Of a DNA stretch of 64,000 nt, positions 41,201 through 50,499 are shown piece by piece (the first letter of the stretch is position 1; every line of letters begins with the position of its first letter). This DNA is from Marisa cornuarietis. Taxonomy: Eukaryota > Mollusca > Gastropoda > Architaenioglossa > Ampullariidae. The position numbers and the translations under genes were made by a program. The notes under the pieces are model-generated. The model did no database searches. It was not told where the DNA came from and saw nothing but the letters and a program-made list of their open reading frames with translations. The DNA lies in NCBI GenBank assembly GCA_004794655.1, contig SMMW01000622.1:4959501-5023500 (forward strand), read 5' to 3'.

Positions 41201-44200
41201 CACCTCACATTCATCCCAATTTCACATAATACCAGTCCCTTCTCTTTCTTGATTTCAGTAATATCACAAAACCAATGAATTTGCTTGGACATACACATGA
41301 AAAACGTCATTTCTGTCATTCTTGAAATGAGAAACTTATTTAGATTTTAAACAGAATTAGTTATTTTTTGTGATTTTGAATGTGTTCCATTCTGCCCTTT
41401 GACAGTTTTGTGATCTACTGCTACTGGACAGTTGGGCAGGGCTATAAGAAGATGCAGGAAATGTTGAGTGACCATCTCAAAATGGTATGTGTTTTTGTTG
41501 TTAATGGTAGATTTCTTTGTTGTTGTTAATGGTACATTTTTGTTGTTGTAAATGGTACATGGTTTTGTTGTAAATACCAGATTATTACCATCCTTCCCCT
41601 TGATTACATTCTCCTTTTGATATGGGTGGTAAAGCTATTAATAAACTTGCTTTACAGAACCTTTTGAACAGTCAGTCATCCCTTGACCGGCACCTGTTGT
41701 TGGGGGAGCACATGGATAGACGAGGCAGCTGATAGAGCCCGCCGCTCTTGCCTGTTTTGGGGGATATTGAGCAGGTCCTGTACAGGATGACCAGTCCAGT
41801 CTTTGACATTCATAAGCCATTTTTTCCTCTGGCCACCGCAGCATCGACTACCCTCCAAGATGCCTTGAAGGATAGTCTTTGACAAAGTGCCATGCCGGGT
41901 AACTAGCTTATGTCCCCTGACTGTTGAAAGTAGAGGTTCCTGGCATCATATGGGTGTGACAGTCTTATTTCGTACAAAGTCATTGGTTCTATGCTCTCAG
42001 TATGAGATCCAGAGCAGCCTCCTCAGGCACTTGTTCTCAAATGCCTGTATTCTCCTTTCTGTTTCAGTGAGCAGAGTCCATATGTCACATCCATAGAGCA
42101 CCATTGGTACTACCAGGGATTTGTACAGCTTGTACTTGGTAGTGAACCTTATTTTATGGCTATGCCAGATCCTGTCTATCCTAGCCATTGCCGCTGTTGC
42201 TGTTGCAATCCTGATGCAGATATCTGGCATAGTGCTGCCATCCTTGGAAAGGGTGGCTCCTAAGTACTTTAAGCTGCTTACCTCCTTGAGCTGTACTGTT
42301 GATATAGATCCTGCTTTGCCGCTGCCACTGATCATAACTTGGAAGTATGATGATCATGGAGGGCTTTGAGGATGATGTTCTCCAACAAGATATTAAGCAG
42401 CACCAGTGATAGGAAACATCCTTGATGTACACCTACTGTGGTACTATTTGGTTATTCAGCAGTGCTGCACTTGTTGCACTATTGTGTAGCGCTTTGGTGA
42501 CTTGAATGAGGCCTTCTTTGATGTTGAATTTTTGCATCACATGGCATACCCCCTCGTGCTAGACTGTAAAATGCCTTGTTAAAGTCAATAAAGTCGTAGA
42601 GGTTCCGCTGATGCTGAAGATGCTTCTCTATAAGGATGCAACAGTTGAAGATCTGCTCAACTGTGCTCTATGTGGTGTGAAGCCAGCCTGTTCTTCTGCT
42701 ACCACTTCCTCTGCGATGGTGCTGATGCGGTTCTGTGTGACCCATGACTTTGCTTGGGTAAACAGGATAGTAATAATAGTGAAGATTTTTATAGCGCATA
42801 TTCACATTCATAGAGAGCATGCTCTTAGCGCTTAAAACGGGGAAGAGACGTGGACTAAGTAGATACAGAACAAAGGGGACGAAAGAAAACGACAGTGCTG
42901 ACGACGAAACAGAAAACAAAAGGCATCAAATAACAGGAACAGATAAATATAGTAATTCTGCCGAGAAAGATGGGTAAAGTAGCAAGAGGGAATGGGGGGG
43001 GGGGGTAAGAAGAACTAGCATTGTGGACTGTGTTAGGAGTAATGCTCAAGGAAGAGGTGCGTTTTTAGTGCAGATTTGAAAGATTCAATTGTAGGAAGGT
43101 GGCGGATATGGAAAGGAAGAGAGTTCCATTGTTTTGCAGCACAGTAGCCAAAAGTCCTGTGACCATATGTTGTTGTTCTGGTGACAGGAACAGTTAGGAT
43201 ACGGTCGTCAGATGAAGAGCGTAGTTGTCTGGCCGGAGAGTAAGGGATGAGAAGTTCAAAGAAATAGTCAGGACAGGAGCCAGCAAAGAAATTAAAACAC
43301 AGCACAGACAGTCTGTACTGAATGCGAGAACGGATGGGTAGCCAGTGTAGAAAACGAAGGAGAGGAGTGGCATGGTCCCGTTTCCTTGCTCTAAGCACCA
43401 GACGTGCAGCGGAGTTCTGTACTTTCTGGAGTCTCTCAATGAGGTAGTCAGGGCAGCCTGCTAGCAAGGAGTTGCAGTAGTCAAGTCGAGAAAGAACAAA
43501 CGCACAGACAAGAGTGTTGGTAGCGCGTGTAGAGAGAAAGTGACGGATAGCACTGATCTTACGGAGCTCATAATAGGCAGACTGACAGACAGCTGTAACA
43601 TGTTTATCAAGGGTCATGTCTGCAGTGACAATAAATCCCAGATTCCTAACGGATGACACGAAGGTGATGTTGCTGTCGCCCACCTTGATGTGATTGGGCA
43701 GACTGACGAGTGAATGTTGATGTCTTCTTCTATGGCACAAGAGGGCTTCCGTTTTATCATCGTTTAGTTTAAGCTTGTTGTTTACCATCCAGCCCTTGAC
43801 GTCGCTGATACAAGCTTCCAGAGAGCTAATAGCAGAGTAAGACTCAGCCAGTGGAGTAGAACAGTAAAGCTGCGTGTCGTCAGCATAGGATTGATGAGAA
43901 ACCTGGTGAGACCGGATGCATGATGAATTGGGCCAAGTACTGAGCCTTGGGGAACACCACAGAAAAGTGAAGCAGGGCGAGATGTCTGACCATCAACTAA
44001 CACAGTCTGGGTCCTATCAGTGAGATAGGAGTTGAACCATGAGAGGGCAGGTCCAGAAATCCCGTAGAGGGTGTGGAGTCTGTGAAGAAGCAGAGAGTGG
44101 TCTATAGTGTCAAATGCAGCAGACAGGTCCAGTAGGGTTAATGGAGAGACATTACCACTGTCAAGAGCAGATAATATGTCTGTTGTTACTTTAAGAAGAG

Positions 44201-47200
44201 TGGTCTCGGTGCTGTGGAAAGGTCTATATGCCGACTGAGCTTGTGGGATAAGATGGTGCTCTTGTAAGTAGGCCCAGAGCTGTGTCAAAACTATTTTCTC
44301 AATGATCTTAGAGAGAAAAGACAAGTTGGAAACTGGACGGTAGTTGTTCAGCACATTGACGTCAAGCGTGGATTTCTTTAGAAGTGGCCTCACCACCGCA
44401 TTTTTGAACAAAGATGGGAAAACACCTGACGACAGGCTGACATTTACAATATTTGTGATGGCAGGAAGTAGAGTATCTAGGCACTCGAGCAGAAGGCTTG
44501 TGGGCATCGGATCTAACTCGCAAGTTGTTGGTTTAGCTTTTAGAATAACCGATTTCACATCGGTCTCAGAGACTGGTAGGAACTTGGTCATGGAGCATCC
44601 TGGGAGGACATCACAGGAGATGCTGTCAAGCGCCGACACAGAGTCTAAAGATGATCGAATGTCGGATATCTTGCTGGTGAAATAATCACTAAAAACTTGC
44701 GGCAGCAGTGAAGCAGGGTAGGCAGTAGGCAGTGGTGTTGCTGTACGAGATCCAGTCATTTGAGTGCAGATGGCAAAGAGCTTTTTGGAGGAGGTGCAGT
44801 TAATTATATTTGACCCTGAAGATATGATGCTTTAGCCGCATAAATGCATTTTGCAACGCTTCGCTTTGCGGCATTATAAATTTCTTTGTGGATGACGAGT
44901 CCAGTCTTCCGCCAAAGACGTTCAGCTCGCCGGCGCGTGCGCTTCAGGTCACGGAGTTCGACGCGGATCAGTGAATACCAAGGCGCACATTTAGACTGGC
45001 GCATCAGACGTCGAGACACTGGGGCATGGTCATCAACTACTCGACGCAAAACACGCAAAACAAAGTTGCTCGGCAGAGGGTGGTTGGAGGAGCGCCATCT
45101 GCAGCTGTGCTTTGAATGCTAGTCTATCCACATTTTGTAATGACCGAGTGGGTCTGAAAACTGGCGCCGATGATGGGCATTTGCGATCCAGTTCGATTAG
45201 TACAGAGTAGTGGTCAGATGAGAGATCGTGGGAAACAGCAACTGACTGGACTAAGTGGTCATCAGGTCGATGTATGACCCAGTCTAGGATGTGATCTCTT
45301 TTCTGAGTTGGTTGCGACACGGACTGGACAAAACGAAAGGTGTGCAACATTTCGGACAGTTTGACAGTGTCGGGGTGAGAACTGTTGTCGAAGTGTACAT
45401 TAACATCTCGATCGAGGAGTATTGCGGGTCCAATTAGTGCATTGCTGTAATCCAAGAGATCATGGAATTCTGAGAAAAATGTAGAGGCTGTAAGTTTGTT
45501 CCTGGCGCTATAGGAGGAGGTCTGTAGATGCAGAGCAGGTGCATCGAGCAATGAGGAGTCGAAGAGGAGACTTGTACAAATTCAAAAGACGTGTGAGGGA
45601 ACGATACGGCAGTAGTAAAAGACAGGTACTCGGCAAGTGATGATCTGTAGATTACAGCAATACCACCACCACGTGTAGGGCGTGGGAAAGATTTCAGGCA
45701 GTAGCCCACTGGAGTAAGATCGACACACACGCTCTCGTCGCCATGTTGTTTAAGCCACGTCTCAGTGATGATGAAAATGTCAAGGCGGCGGTCTATGACA
45801 AATTCTACGATTTCAACTCGCTTCAGTGACTGTTGTGCAGACGATACAGACTGGTCGTTGAGAAGCCCAACGTGGAGGCGAGTGTTCAGTTGTCGTGTGC
45901 GGGAAACTTGGCAGGATACTTGAAGATAGCTTGGAAAGATTGACTTGTTGATTTATACACATTGTATTTGCATCATATATTTCACATCATACCTATCACT
46001 TGATATGCAGTTGGTGTTTGCTGATGCTTTGTATTTTTTGTATGGTTTAGTGTAGCCTTTCACAGATCATTGAGCATTGTTTAGTGCATGGAACTTATCG
46101 CCACATGGGGAAGCACTGCAGATTAAGTAGTTGTTATTTCAAACTTTGAAAAGTAGTTCTCTGACCTTTTGGTCATTGAGGAGTGAGATGTTAATAATAA
46201 TAAATAGAACATTTGTATAGCGCCTTTTTCCAGCATTAGCCAGACTCAAGGCGCTTAAAATATAAACACACAGACATGAGAATAATAACTGTCTCAAAAC
46301 AAAGTTCCTTGTGTTTTCAAAGTGAATGCCGTCTGCATAGATGCAGTCACAACAGCTCAGTTAAACTACCAGCTGCAGCTGAGATTTGTAGTTGTAGTAT
46401 CAGTGGAATAGTTAATGGTGGAGGTGGCGGCACATATAACATAAACATAAAGTTGTTCATTGTTAGCGCACATACGACTGTCACGGAGGTCACATCAACA
46501 GGTACAGCGGAATTGAAGAAAATAGATGATGCAGGAGGCAACGATGTAGACAAGAGATGAGAGAATCAAGTCCATGCTTGATTTTGTTGACTCACGGAGA
46601 TCCACAATCTAAAGCAACGGAAAGAATGTTGCGAGGAAAATGTACCGAAGTAGAGCAGAAAGTGTTGAGCAATCTGCAGGGTAGTGACGATTTAAATCAA
46701 CAAGCAAAAACCCAGGAGTCGAGATGATGTAGATATGGCGTTCACGACCGTCAGACGATAAAGAAAAGAAAAATGGGACATAGGCTCAGAAAATAGTCCA
46801 GAACAGCGACAGGTGAAAAGCACAGATCAACAGTTATCAGCAAACACCAAATACCATAAAAACCCAAAGGCACTACACGAAATAAAAGAAAAGAGCAGAG
46901 AGAGCTCGTCCCCTCCAGCCCATAAGGTTACGAGGTAGCACTTTTCTTTTGGGCCAGCTGTTGTGAGGGTAGTGCCTATCTCCTCTCCCTTGCTGCCTTA
47001 CCTTCTCCCTCCAAGGAGTCAGGAACCCATTCCAGACAGCTGGGTCAACACAGAAGTTCCCTGTGCCACACAGATGCCAATTTTCTAACCATTCAGGTAC
47101 CCGCTTCTCCAGTACAGGTTTTACACAAGTTTCTCAGAAGATTAGGACTGTTTAGAACATTGTAGTGATTCAAACCATTCCAGCAAATATCATGTTCAGG

Positions 47201-48027
47201 ATTAACACTAATAAACCTTAAAGGTGGTTGACATAGCCATGATGAATCTCCCATAAATTATGTTTCATGCAAACATCTTTTAATAATAATGTAAATCATG
47301 GAGAGCTTGACCTGTTGTGATTGAGTGGGTCGGTAACCTCCAGTTCAAACTGTTACAGTAGCAGAGAGGGGCCGACAGATTTCTTAGATTCAGATATTCA
47401 GAACCAGTTAAAACCTACAGCAAAAATGTTAAAATGCTTATTGTTGTGCAATGACATTTTTATAGTTCTATATGCATGCATAAAAATGTTCTTGGTAGTC
47501 AGGGTAGTCGGAACAAGCAGTCTGATGCATTTTGATGTGGACAATATATACTGAGTGGTACATAAAAGATAGCACTCTAAATCTCAGACTTTGGCCAGAT
47601 AAGTGGGCATGTGTTTTGTGTGTGTATATGTGTGTGTTTTTTTCCATTTCTTTGACTTGAGTTTGTTAGAATCATACATTAGGTCAGTAGACTAGCCAAG
47701 TGTTTTCATTTTTCAATGCATGTTTTCAGAAATAGCTACCAAGAAAGAGATCTGAAAAAATGGGAAGAAAATTCACTGTTGAAAATATTATGAAAGAAAA
47801 GATCCTCCTTTCTCATTGAAATACTTTTAGGCAAAACTTTCAGTATGTTGAGTTTGTGTGTGCAGGAAGGGCGGGACAAACATTTTCTTCTGGCAAGGGT
47901 GGATGAGCTGCAGAAACGGCACAAACAACTTGAGATCCCAGAGAGTCTTATAAAGTCCACCAGCATTAAGGGCAAGCTGCTGCAGAGTCCAAACCAGCCT
48001 ATAGACCAATGGCCTGGGAACAGCTGA
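17281..48027 (+). CDS. transmembrane channel-like (TMC) protein, 16 exons, 960 aa
   Basis: Coding exons: 17281-18071, 31050-31125, 31665-31746, 32238-32545, 33112-33263, 34161-34311, 35765-35926, 36784-36944, 37078-37249, 37900-37997, 38440-38553, 38946-39021, 39583-39713, 40258-40425, 41406-41484, 47866-48027 (TGA). The total of 2883 nt stays in frame at every junction. The product has a long acidic disordered N-terminus, then a basic WEKWK...EIEGKFG stretch entering TM1 (WLVYLNLFGFIMSF). About nine or ten membrane segments follow, with the TMC-domain hallmark CWETYVGQQFYKL between TM5 and TM6, TFFTNSVFCGWDY in the first intracellular loop, and CGPFR before the last segments. It ends in a short cytosolic tail. 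TMC proteins are multi-pass relatives of TMEM16/OSCA and act in mechanosensory or ion-leak channels; TMC7-like is the closest impression. The weakest parts are exon 2 and the choice of first exon. The upstream in-frame TAG at 17236 supports ATG 17281. Confidence 0.85.
17527..17769 (+). repeat. three tandem 27-codon repeats in TMC exon 1
   Basis: Residues 83-163 of the TMC model are three 27-residue units. The units begin DYLHPVSEQ, NYLHPVPEQ and DNLDPIPMR, and end NMGYMPP, NVEYVPP and NLGYVSW. This is an 81-bp coding minisatellite, acidic and rich in Y, P and G, with no membrane segment, so probably disordered. The third unit is the most diverged. Confidence 0.85.
18062..18390 (+). repeat. 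35-bp minisatellite spanning the TMC exon-1 splice donor
   Basis: About 9.5 tandem copies of a ~35-bp unit: AACGCTCAGGTACCTTG, then GGCTTTGTTATCGTG plus two or three bases. The first unit contains the predicted donor of exon 1 (CTCAG|GTACCT at 18071/18072). At least four later units (starting near 18136, 18241, 18276 and 18346) repeat the same CAG|GTACCT string, while others carry CATGTGCC, CATGTACC or CGTGTGCC variants. The variants recur in a higher-order order, so blocks of several units were duplicated. Confidence 0.9.
18391..19235. other. TMC first intron, non-coding
   Basis: AT-rich intron sequence. I see no exon or element in it. Confidence 0.4.
19244..20723. mobile_element. non-autonomous hAT element with 8-bp TSD
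   Basis: The ends are CAGTGGCGTGC at 19244-19254 and its exact reverse complement at 20713-20723. They are flanked by a perfect 8-bp duplication GTAACAAC at 19236-19243 and 20724-20731, the hAT hallmark length. The subterminal sequence is GC-rich, with GGGGGACTAG/CTAGTCCCC-like palindromes on the left and CCCC tracts on the right. The interior (about 1.48 kb) has no transposase frame but contains a tRNA-like segment at 20009-20077. Confidence 0.88.
20009..20077 (+). pseudogene. tRNA-like pseudogene inside the hAT element
   Basis: The segment has a good A-box-like TGGTGTAGTGGTTA and a degenerate B box (GCGTCGAATC against GGTTCGANNC), a CCTTT...AAAGG hairpin where the anticodon arm would be, and a T-rich run downstream at 20078-20090. 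The acceptor stem does not pair convincingly. It could be a dead tRNA copy or the head of a SINE. No anticodon is assigned. Confidence 0.5.
20732..23934. other. TMC first intron, non-coding with low-complexity tracts
   Basis: No supported exon. It contains an 82-bp-period duplication (20929-21079), a C-run at 21340-21348, a G-rich tract at 22507-22526 with quadruplex potential, and GA-rich sequence near 23110-23140. Confidence 0.4.
20929..21079 (+). repeat. two-copy tandem duplication, ~82-bp period
   Basis: Copy 1 (20929-20995) and copy 2 (21011-21079) share ATACACATTCAG, TCCACAG, ATAATCCAA and TTCG(C/T)ACCAACAT in order, with scattered substitutions. No coding content. Confidence 0.75.
23935..24045 (+). 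mobile_element. L2-type LINE/SINE 3' tail
   Basis: The segment GCGCTTTGAGCTAGCC...AAAGCGCTATATTAA followed by ATTATTATTA matches the typical 3' hairpin and (ATT)n tail of L2-group non-LTR elements. A related tail lies reversed at 46190-46260. Only the tail is recognisable. Confidence 0.55.
24046..26759. other. TMC first intron, non-coding
   Basis: No supported exon. A 68-codon minus-strand frame at 24482-24688 (start MSYRRMIDES) has a complex amino-acid composition but no recognised family and no support beyond being open. CT/CA microsatellite at 25430-25460 and (TG)n near 26480-26495. Confidence 0.35.
26760..27125 (-). pseudogene. hAT transposase C-terminal fragment (dimerisation domain)
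   Basis: A 121-codon open frame encodes a segment with NLTIPVTTTTVKRSF, LKTIKTYLRSSMTQ.RL, LHVF and IAMAFVNRN.RRR. This is the C-terminal hAT dimerisation region of ZMYM1/THAP-like hAT transposases (family pattern V.TA..ERSFS.LK..KTYLRS.M.Q.RL). The E of the usual ERSF motif is K here. Sequence upstream on the minus strand does not continue the transposase, so this is an isolated 3' fragment. It lies in the TMC first intron, antisense. Confidence 0.75.
27250..28630 (+). mobile_element. LINE reverse-transcriptase relic (CR1/jockey group)
   Basis: Plus-strand translation gives FGVPQGSILGTLLFSIYINDLP, a catalytic block FADNTTIHAH (normally F/YADDT), DWTESNHVTLNPQKTEILLL, an HKLMSVTIDNNLSW block and later WHSAKGDSMKSL and LGVLPLKTRR. 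The order is that of RT palm to thumb of a non-LTR element. The second catalytic D of the YADD motif is N, and several stops interrupt the frame, so it is dead. A 3' UTR runs to an AATAAAGAATTGTCAAATGG-type end near 28611-28628. Confidence 0.85.
28990..29345 (-). mobile_element. tRNA-derived SINE, diverged copy
   Basis: On the minus strand a tRNA-like head (GGATGGCCTAACGGTAGAGC, A-box-like) at the right end is followed by a central block ACTCAGTTGTGGAGCTGGAT. This corresponds to the ACCCAGCTG...GGAATGG block of the copies at 54612 and 46905, and the tail is poorly conserved. The order and spacing match the other copies. Confidence 0.55.
29575..30300 (+). mobile_element. L2-like LINE 3' end
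   Basis: An open frame at 29547-29957 encodes the C-terminus of a non-LTR ORF2: SLHWLPMKKRIDHKVL, DYLQEVVPPYQPSRGLRSGS, then APKLWNALPSSLSTITFKKD and, after a one-codon frame disruption, LICLF. This is the LHWLPV...RI.FK, Y...RSLRS, WN.LP and FK..LKTHLF series shared by L2/CR1-group elements. A 3' UTR follows. It is a different subfamily from the copies at 1-575 and 42770. Confidence 0.85.
30301..31049. other. TMC first intron, 3' part
   Basis: No supported exon. A G-rich GGGT/GGAT tract at 30365-30420 is low-complexity. It ends at the acceptor of TMC exon 2 (GATGTTGCAG at 31040-31049). Confidence 0.4.
32880..33065. repeat. dispersed-repeat fragment in TMC intron 4
   Basis: G-rich and C-rich segments followed by AAATCACCTTAAGGTGGAAG and AAATAAACAAAC look like the 3' part of a dispersed short element. 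The palindromic CACCTTAAGGTG is at about 33052-33063. The family is not recognised. Confidence 0.35.
33355..33580 (-). mobile_element. tRNA-derived SINE with CORE-like domain, TMC intron 5
   Basis: Read on the minus strand: a head ATCATAGTGGTTAGAGCACA near 33555-33580, a central block GATCCAGCTGTAAAGCGGGT, then GAGTTGGGGAAGG and ACAGCAAGGGAGAG. The same blocks, in the same order, occur at 54612-54890 and 46905-47110. Confidence 0.75.
36519..36664. repeat. combined inverted and direct repeat, TMC intron 7
   Basis: A 22-bp sequence at 36519-36540 is the near-perfect reverse complement of 36616-36637. A 40-bp sequence (AATACATTGCAGGAT, then AATTTTCAACATTATGTTCA, then GCCC) is repeated directly at 36562-36601 and 36625-36664. 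It could be a small foldback element or a template-switch product. Confidence 0.7.
41500..41580 (+). repeat. short tandem array, TTGTTGTTAATGGTACA type
   Basis: About four imperfect copies of a TTTTTGTTGTTAATGGTACA-like unit just inside the last TMC intron, 16-96 nt after the donor at 41484. Confidence 0.65.
41640..42765 (-). mobile_element. RTE-like LINE relic in the last TMC intron
   Basis: The minus strand carries, from its 5' end, an EEQAGF block and TLTRHF-like palm remnants near 42540-42720. A KYLGATLSKDGSTMP block, [36 protein letters not shown] and TERRIQAFENKCLRRLLWISY follow at 41997-42335, then SKTILQGILEGSRCCGGQ and LMNVKDWTG at 41676-41885. Frameshifts separate the pieces. The same protein family supplies the relics at 1290, 10840, 54890, 57625 and 63140. 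The clade (RTE or RTE-X-like) is a best guess. Confidence 0.85.
42770..45940 (-). mobile_element. CR1/L2-like LINE, near-complete ORF2, defective
   Basis: Read on the minus strand: an AP-endonuclease start (VGLLND, FIITETWLKQHGD near 45740-45890), GGGIAVIYRSSL (45640-45670), HILDWVIHR and SSDHYSV of the endonuclease core (45180-45300), then the RT. The RT has NYRPVSNLSFLSKIIEKIV, LLDLSAAFDTIDHSLLLHRL and GVPQGSVLGPI in one frame (43782-44759). The catalytic YADDTQLYC is in another frame at about 43860-43890, after a small deletion/frameshift. The C-terminal domain is open at 43033-43788, ending THLFLEHYS. The 3' tail with an ATT-type end lies at 42770-42780. Frameshifts in the endonuclease and RT make it inactive. 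It is the same subfamily as 1-575. Confidence 0.92.
46190..46900 (-). mobile_element. non-autonomous element with an L2-type 3' tail
   Basis: On the minus strand the element ends in GGCGCTATACAAATG followed by (ATT)n (46190-46235), with the paired AAGCGCC about 30 bases before it. This is the typical L2-group terminal hairpin. The preceding ~600 bp has no RT. A 68-codon frame at 46347-46553 is not recognisable. It may be a LINE reduced to its 5' UTR plus tail, or a long SINE. Confidence 0.45.
46905..47110 (-). mobile_element. tRNA-derived SINE with CORE-like domain
   Basis: On the minus strand: a decayed tRNA-like head near 47085-47105 (GTACCTGAATGGTTAGAAAA), then GACCCAGCTGTCTGGAATGG, GTTCCTGACTCCTTGGAGGG, AAGGTAAGGCAGCAAGGGAG, and CCTTATGGGCTGG at the 3' end. 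It is nearly identical in order and wording to the copy at 54612-54890. Confidence 0.8.
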
Positions 48028-49089
48028 ACTATAATGCATGTCAAACCAAATAGTTTTCTCCAGAACTTTCTTGTGATGTGATGACTCGTTCACCTCTTTC
48101 AGGCTAGTATAAAGGGCAGAAACATCAAATGAAGCAAGAACTGCTGGAATGTTGGAACATGTCTAGTTTCATTCTTTTGCAGCACAACTTTTGAAAGGTT
48201 TTTGGGTCTATGCAAAGCACAATTTCATAATATTGTGTTCATTTGATCCCCCAAAATGGGGCACTAATTTGCATTTAGTTTTCCTACATTAAGCCTTTTG
48301 AGCTGCAGTAATTTTATTTTAAAAATTAGTATTTAAACCATTCTAAGAAAGTGGTTTTATGGATGAATTGCAGTTAAGAGTGCCTTTGATTCAAAGCTAG
48401 GATCCACAAGTTCTCATTCATTTCTTCTCATGTATCTTTTAAGTTTGTAAGTATTTGGAAAGTCTTTCATTAATTGTTTACACAAAAAAATGTTGATATT
48501 CACACTGACATTGGCTAGTTTAACCAAAAACATCGCATAAATTCGGTGCTATTATCAACCTAAGCACAAGCAAATGTGGAGAAAAACAGTCAGCTCCTTT
48601 GTTTTTGGTAAACAAGTATGTAGTCGATGTACTGAAAATTTTCAAGAAAACTAAGAAATGGTCAACCTGGTGACTGCTTTTACTTTAATTTCTTTGTCCA
48701 TTTTTGATACTGGAAGTGTTATTATAAGGGGGCTGATTGCTAGACATCCTTTTTTTTTTTTTTTTTTACTTGAAAGCACTTACAACCAGATCTGTTCTCC
48801 TAATACTTACAGTTTATTCAAAAGTCGACATTGAAAAGCTTAATAATAAAGGCTTCTCAATTTTTGCTATTTCTTACATTAGATTATTAAATGCATATTT
48901 GTGCCAAAAAACCTCTTTTATGTCTGTGTGGGGCACTTTTTCACTCATTGTTTTTTAAAGAATGGCCAAATTTAGATATGTGCCTTGTTTATTAGGATTT
49001 TGTTGGTATGAAAAATGCATCTTTGTTATCCCATAAAATCAAATGACAATCAAACCTGTACATATATGGCATTTATTATGCTTTGACGG
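48028..49089. other. 3' flank of the TMC gene
   Basis: Probably the TMC 3' UTR and downstream sequence. AATAAA at 48845-48850 is a possible polyadenylation signal. A poly-T run of about 20 lies at 48750-48769. No gene seen. Confidence 0.35.
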
Positions 49090-50499
49090 GCAATATGCAG
49101 AGGTAATTCTAGGATTTGAAAAAGAGGGGCCCTGAGGCCCTCTCAATGGAAAAAAATGGCCCTTCAAATTAAAGGGGTCCCTTGAAACAAACACATTTTC
49201 ACTGCTTTTTCCGATAAATATTTGGTATACAACAAAATAATTTGTTAATCACAAGAACCTGAAAATTAGTCACATAGATATCTTTTTCTTTTATATCGAT
49301 AAATCATCTTTCATCATCATTAGTGTGATCAGAGCATCCGAAATTTGCAAACCAATTAGTCTTTGTGTCCATCTCATTGGGCTATGAGCTAATGTTTATA
49401 CACTTTTCATATGTCTCATCAGTGCCGTGGTTGCATCTTCACTATCCTACTTGTGTCGGTTACACAGTCTTCTGGGTTTGTTTTTTTTTCCCCACATCAT
49501 AGCATCACTGAAGTTATGGTCAACAAGTGATTCATTTTTCGCATTTTATTCTCATGAGAGCATTTAAATGTTTCTCAAGGCAACTTCTACAAGAAGACTA
49601 TTAGGTTTTGATGGCTGAAGCCCCCTCTCACAGTCTGCATTGTGGTGTAGCATAAGGAGGTACAGCCTTCCAAGAACCAGCAAACTGGGAAATGAATCCC
49701 TGTAAAGGTCAAATAACAGTTCAACAGCTTGTGCATGGAATCTCTCCATTCTTCTAAACATGCTGCTTTGTCAAGCAAGATTTTACTGAATTTGCTGCCC
49801 ACTTGTGCTGGCTCTCCAAAGAAATCTTTGTCTCCATAGGTTATTCTGTCTTCTGTAGACAGGAAAGAGATGGGGTGCAAAGAAAGTACTGAAAATGCAG
49901 ATGCAACATCAACTGCATCTTTTGGGAACCTGTCATTGTTCTTGCACAGATTGTCACAAAAGCAGCCCTGACACCTTCTATGTCCTGTGATGCTACCCTT
50001 AAATTAGGGCCATATTCCTGTTAAATATCTCTAAATCTGATCTCCACTGTGTCCCCAACACCATTCTTTTTCTTTACCAGTTTCTCCTTCAGTTCATGCT
50101 GATGAAATGTTTTCACATCCCTGCTGTTTCTGAAATTCAATTAAACTTAAATAGTTTTAGATTACCAGGTCTTCCTTTGCCATTCAATAGACAGTATGCA
50201 TGGCAGCAAGAATGTAAAAAACAATACTGAAATGAACTTAATCTTTAAGAACGCCTCCACCAACAGCCGTTTAGAGAGCATGTTGTGTCAGATTATAGGG
50301 CCCCTACCTTTATCTAACAGATTTTCTGCTCGAGCTTTTACAGCTCAAGTTGCTGGAAGTCTATATGCCATTTTTTAAAATTGCTGTTACATAGTTCGTC
50401 AGAAATTTAAAAAACTCTCCCAAACTGACAAAAACAACAAAGCAAAAATTTTGCGGGAATCCTGCAAGGCTGCAGCCTAGAATTACCTCCGATATTTGC
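49090..50499 (-). mobile_element. decayed hAT-type element with transposase remnants
   Basis: The ends are inverted repeats: 49090-49113 (GCAATATGCAGAGGTAATTC then TAGG) and the reverse complement of 50476-50499 (GCAAATATCGGAGGTAATTC then TAGG). The minus strand retains pieces of a hAT-like transposase. FPSLLVLGRLYLLMLHHNADCERG (frames at 49564-49761) is the C-terminal block whose intact form is FP.L..L....L..P...A.CERGFS. Farther upstream is a coding-like DVKTFHQHELKEKLVKKKNG stretch. Many frame breaks make it a fossil. No convincing 8-bp target duplication was found outside the ends. It lies between the convergent TMC and MAN2B1 genes. Confidence 0.65.

Noticed and set aside
44344..45122. 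Plus-strand frames of 113 and 78 codons
   Set aside because: They are antisense shadows of the CR1/L2-like LINE ORF2 on the minus strand.
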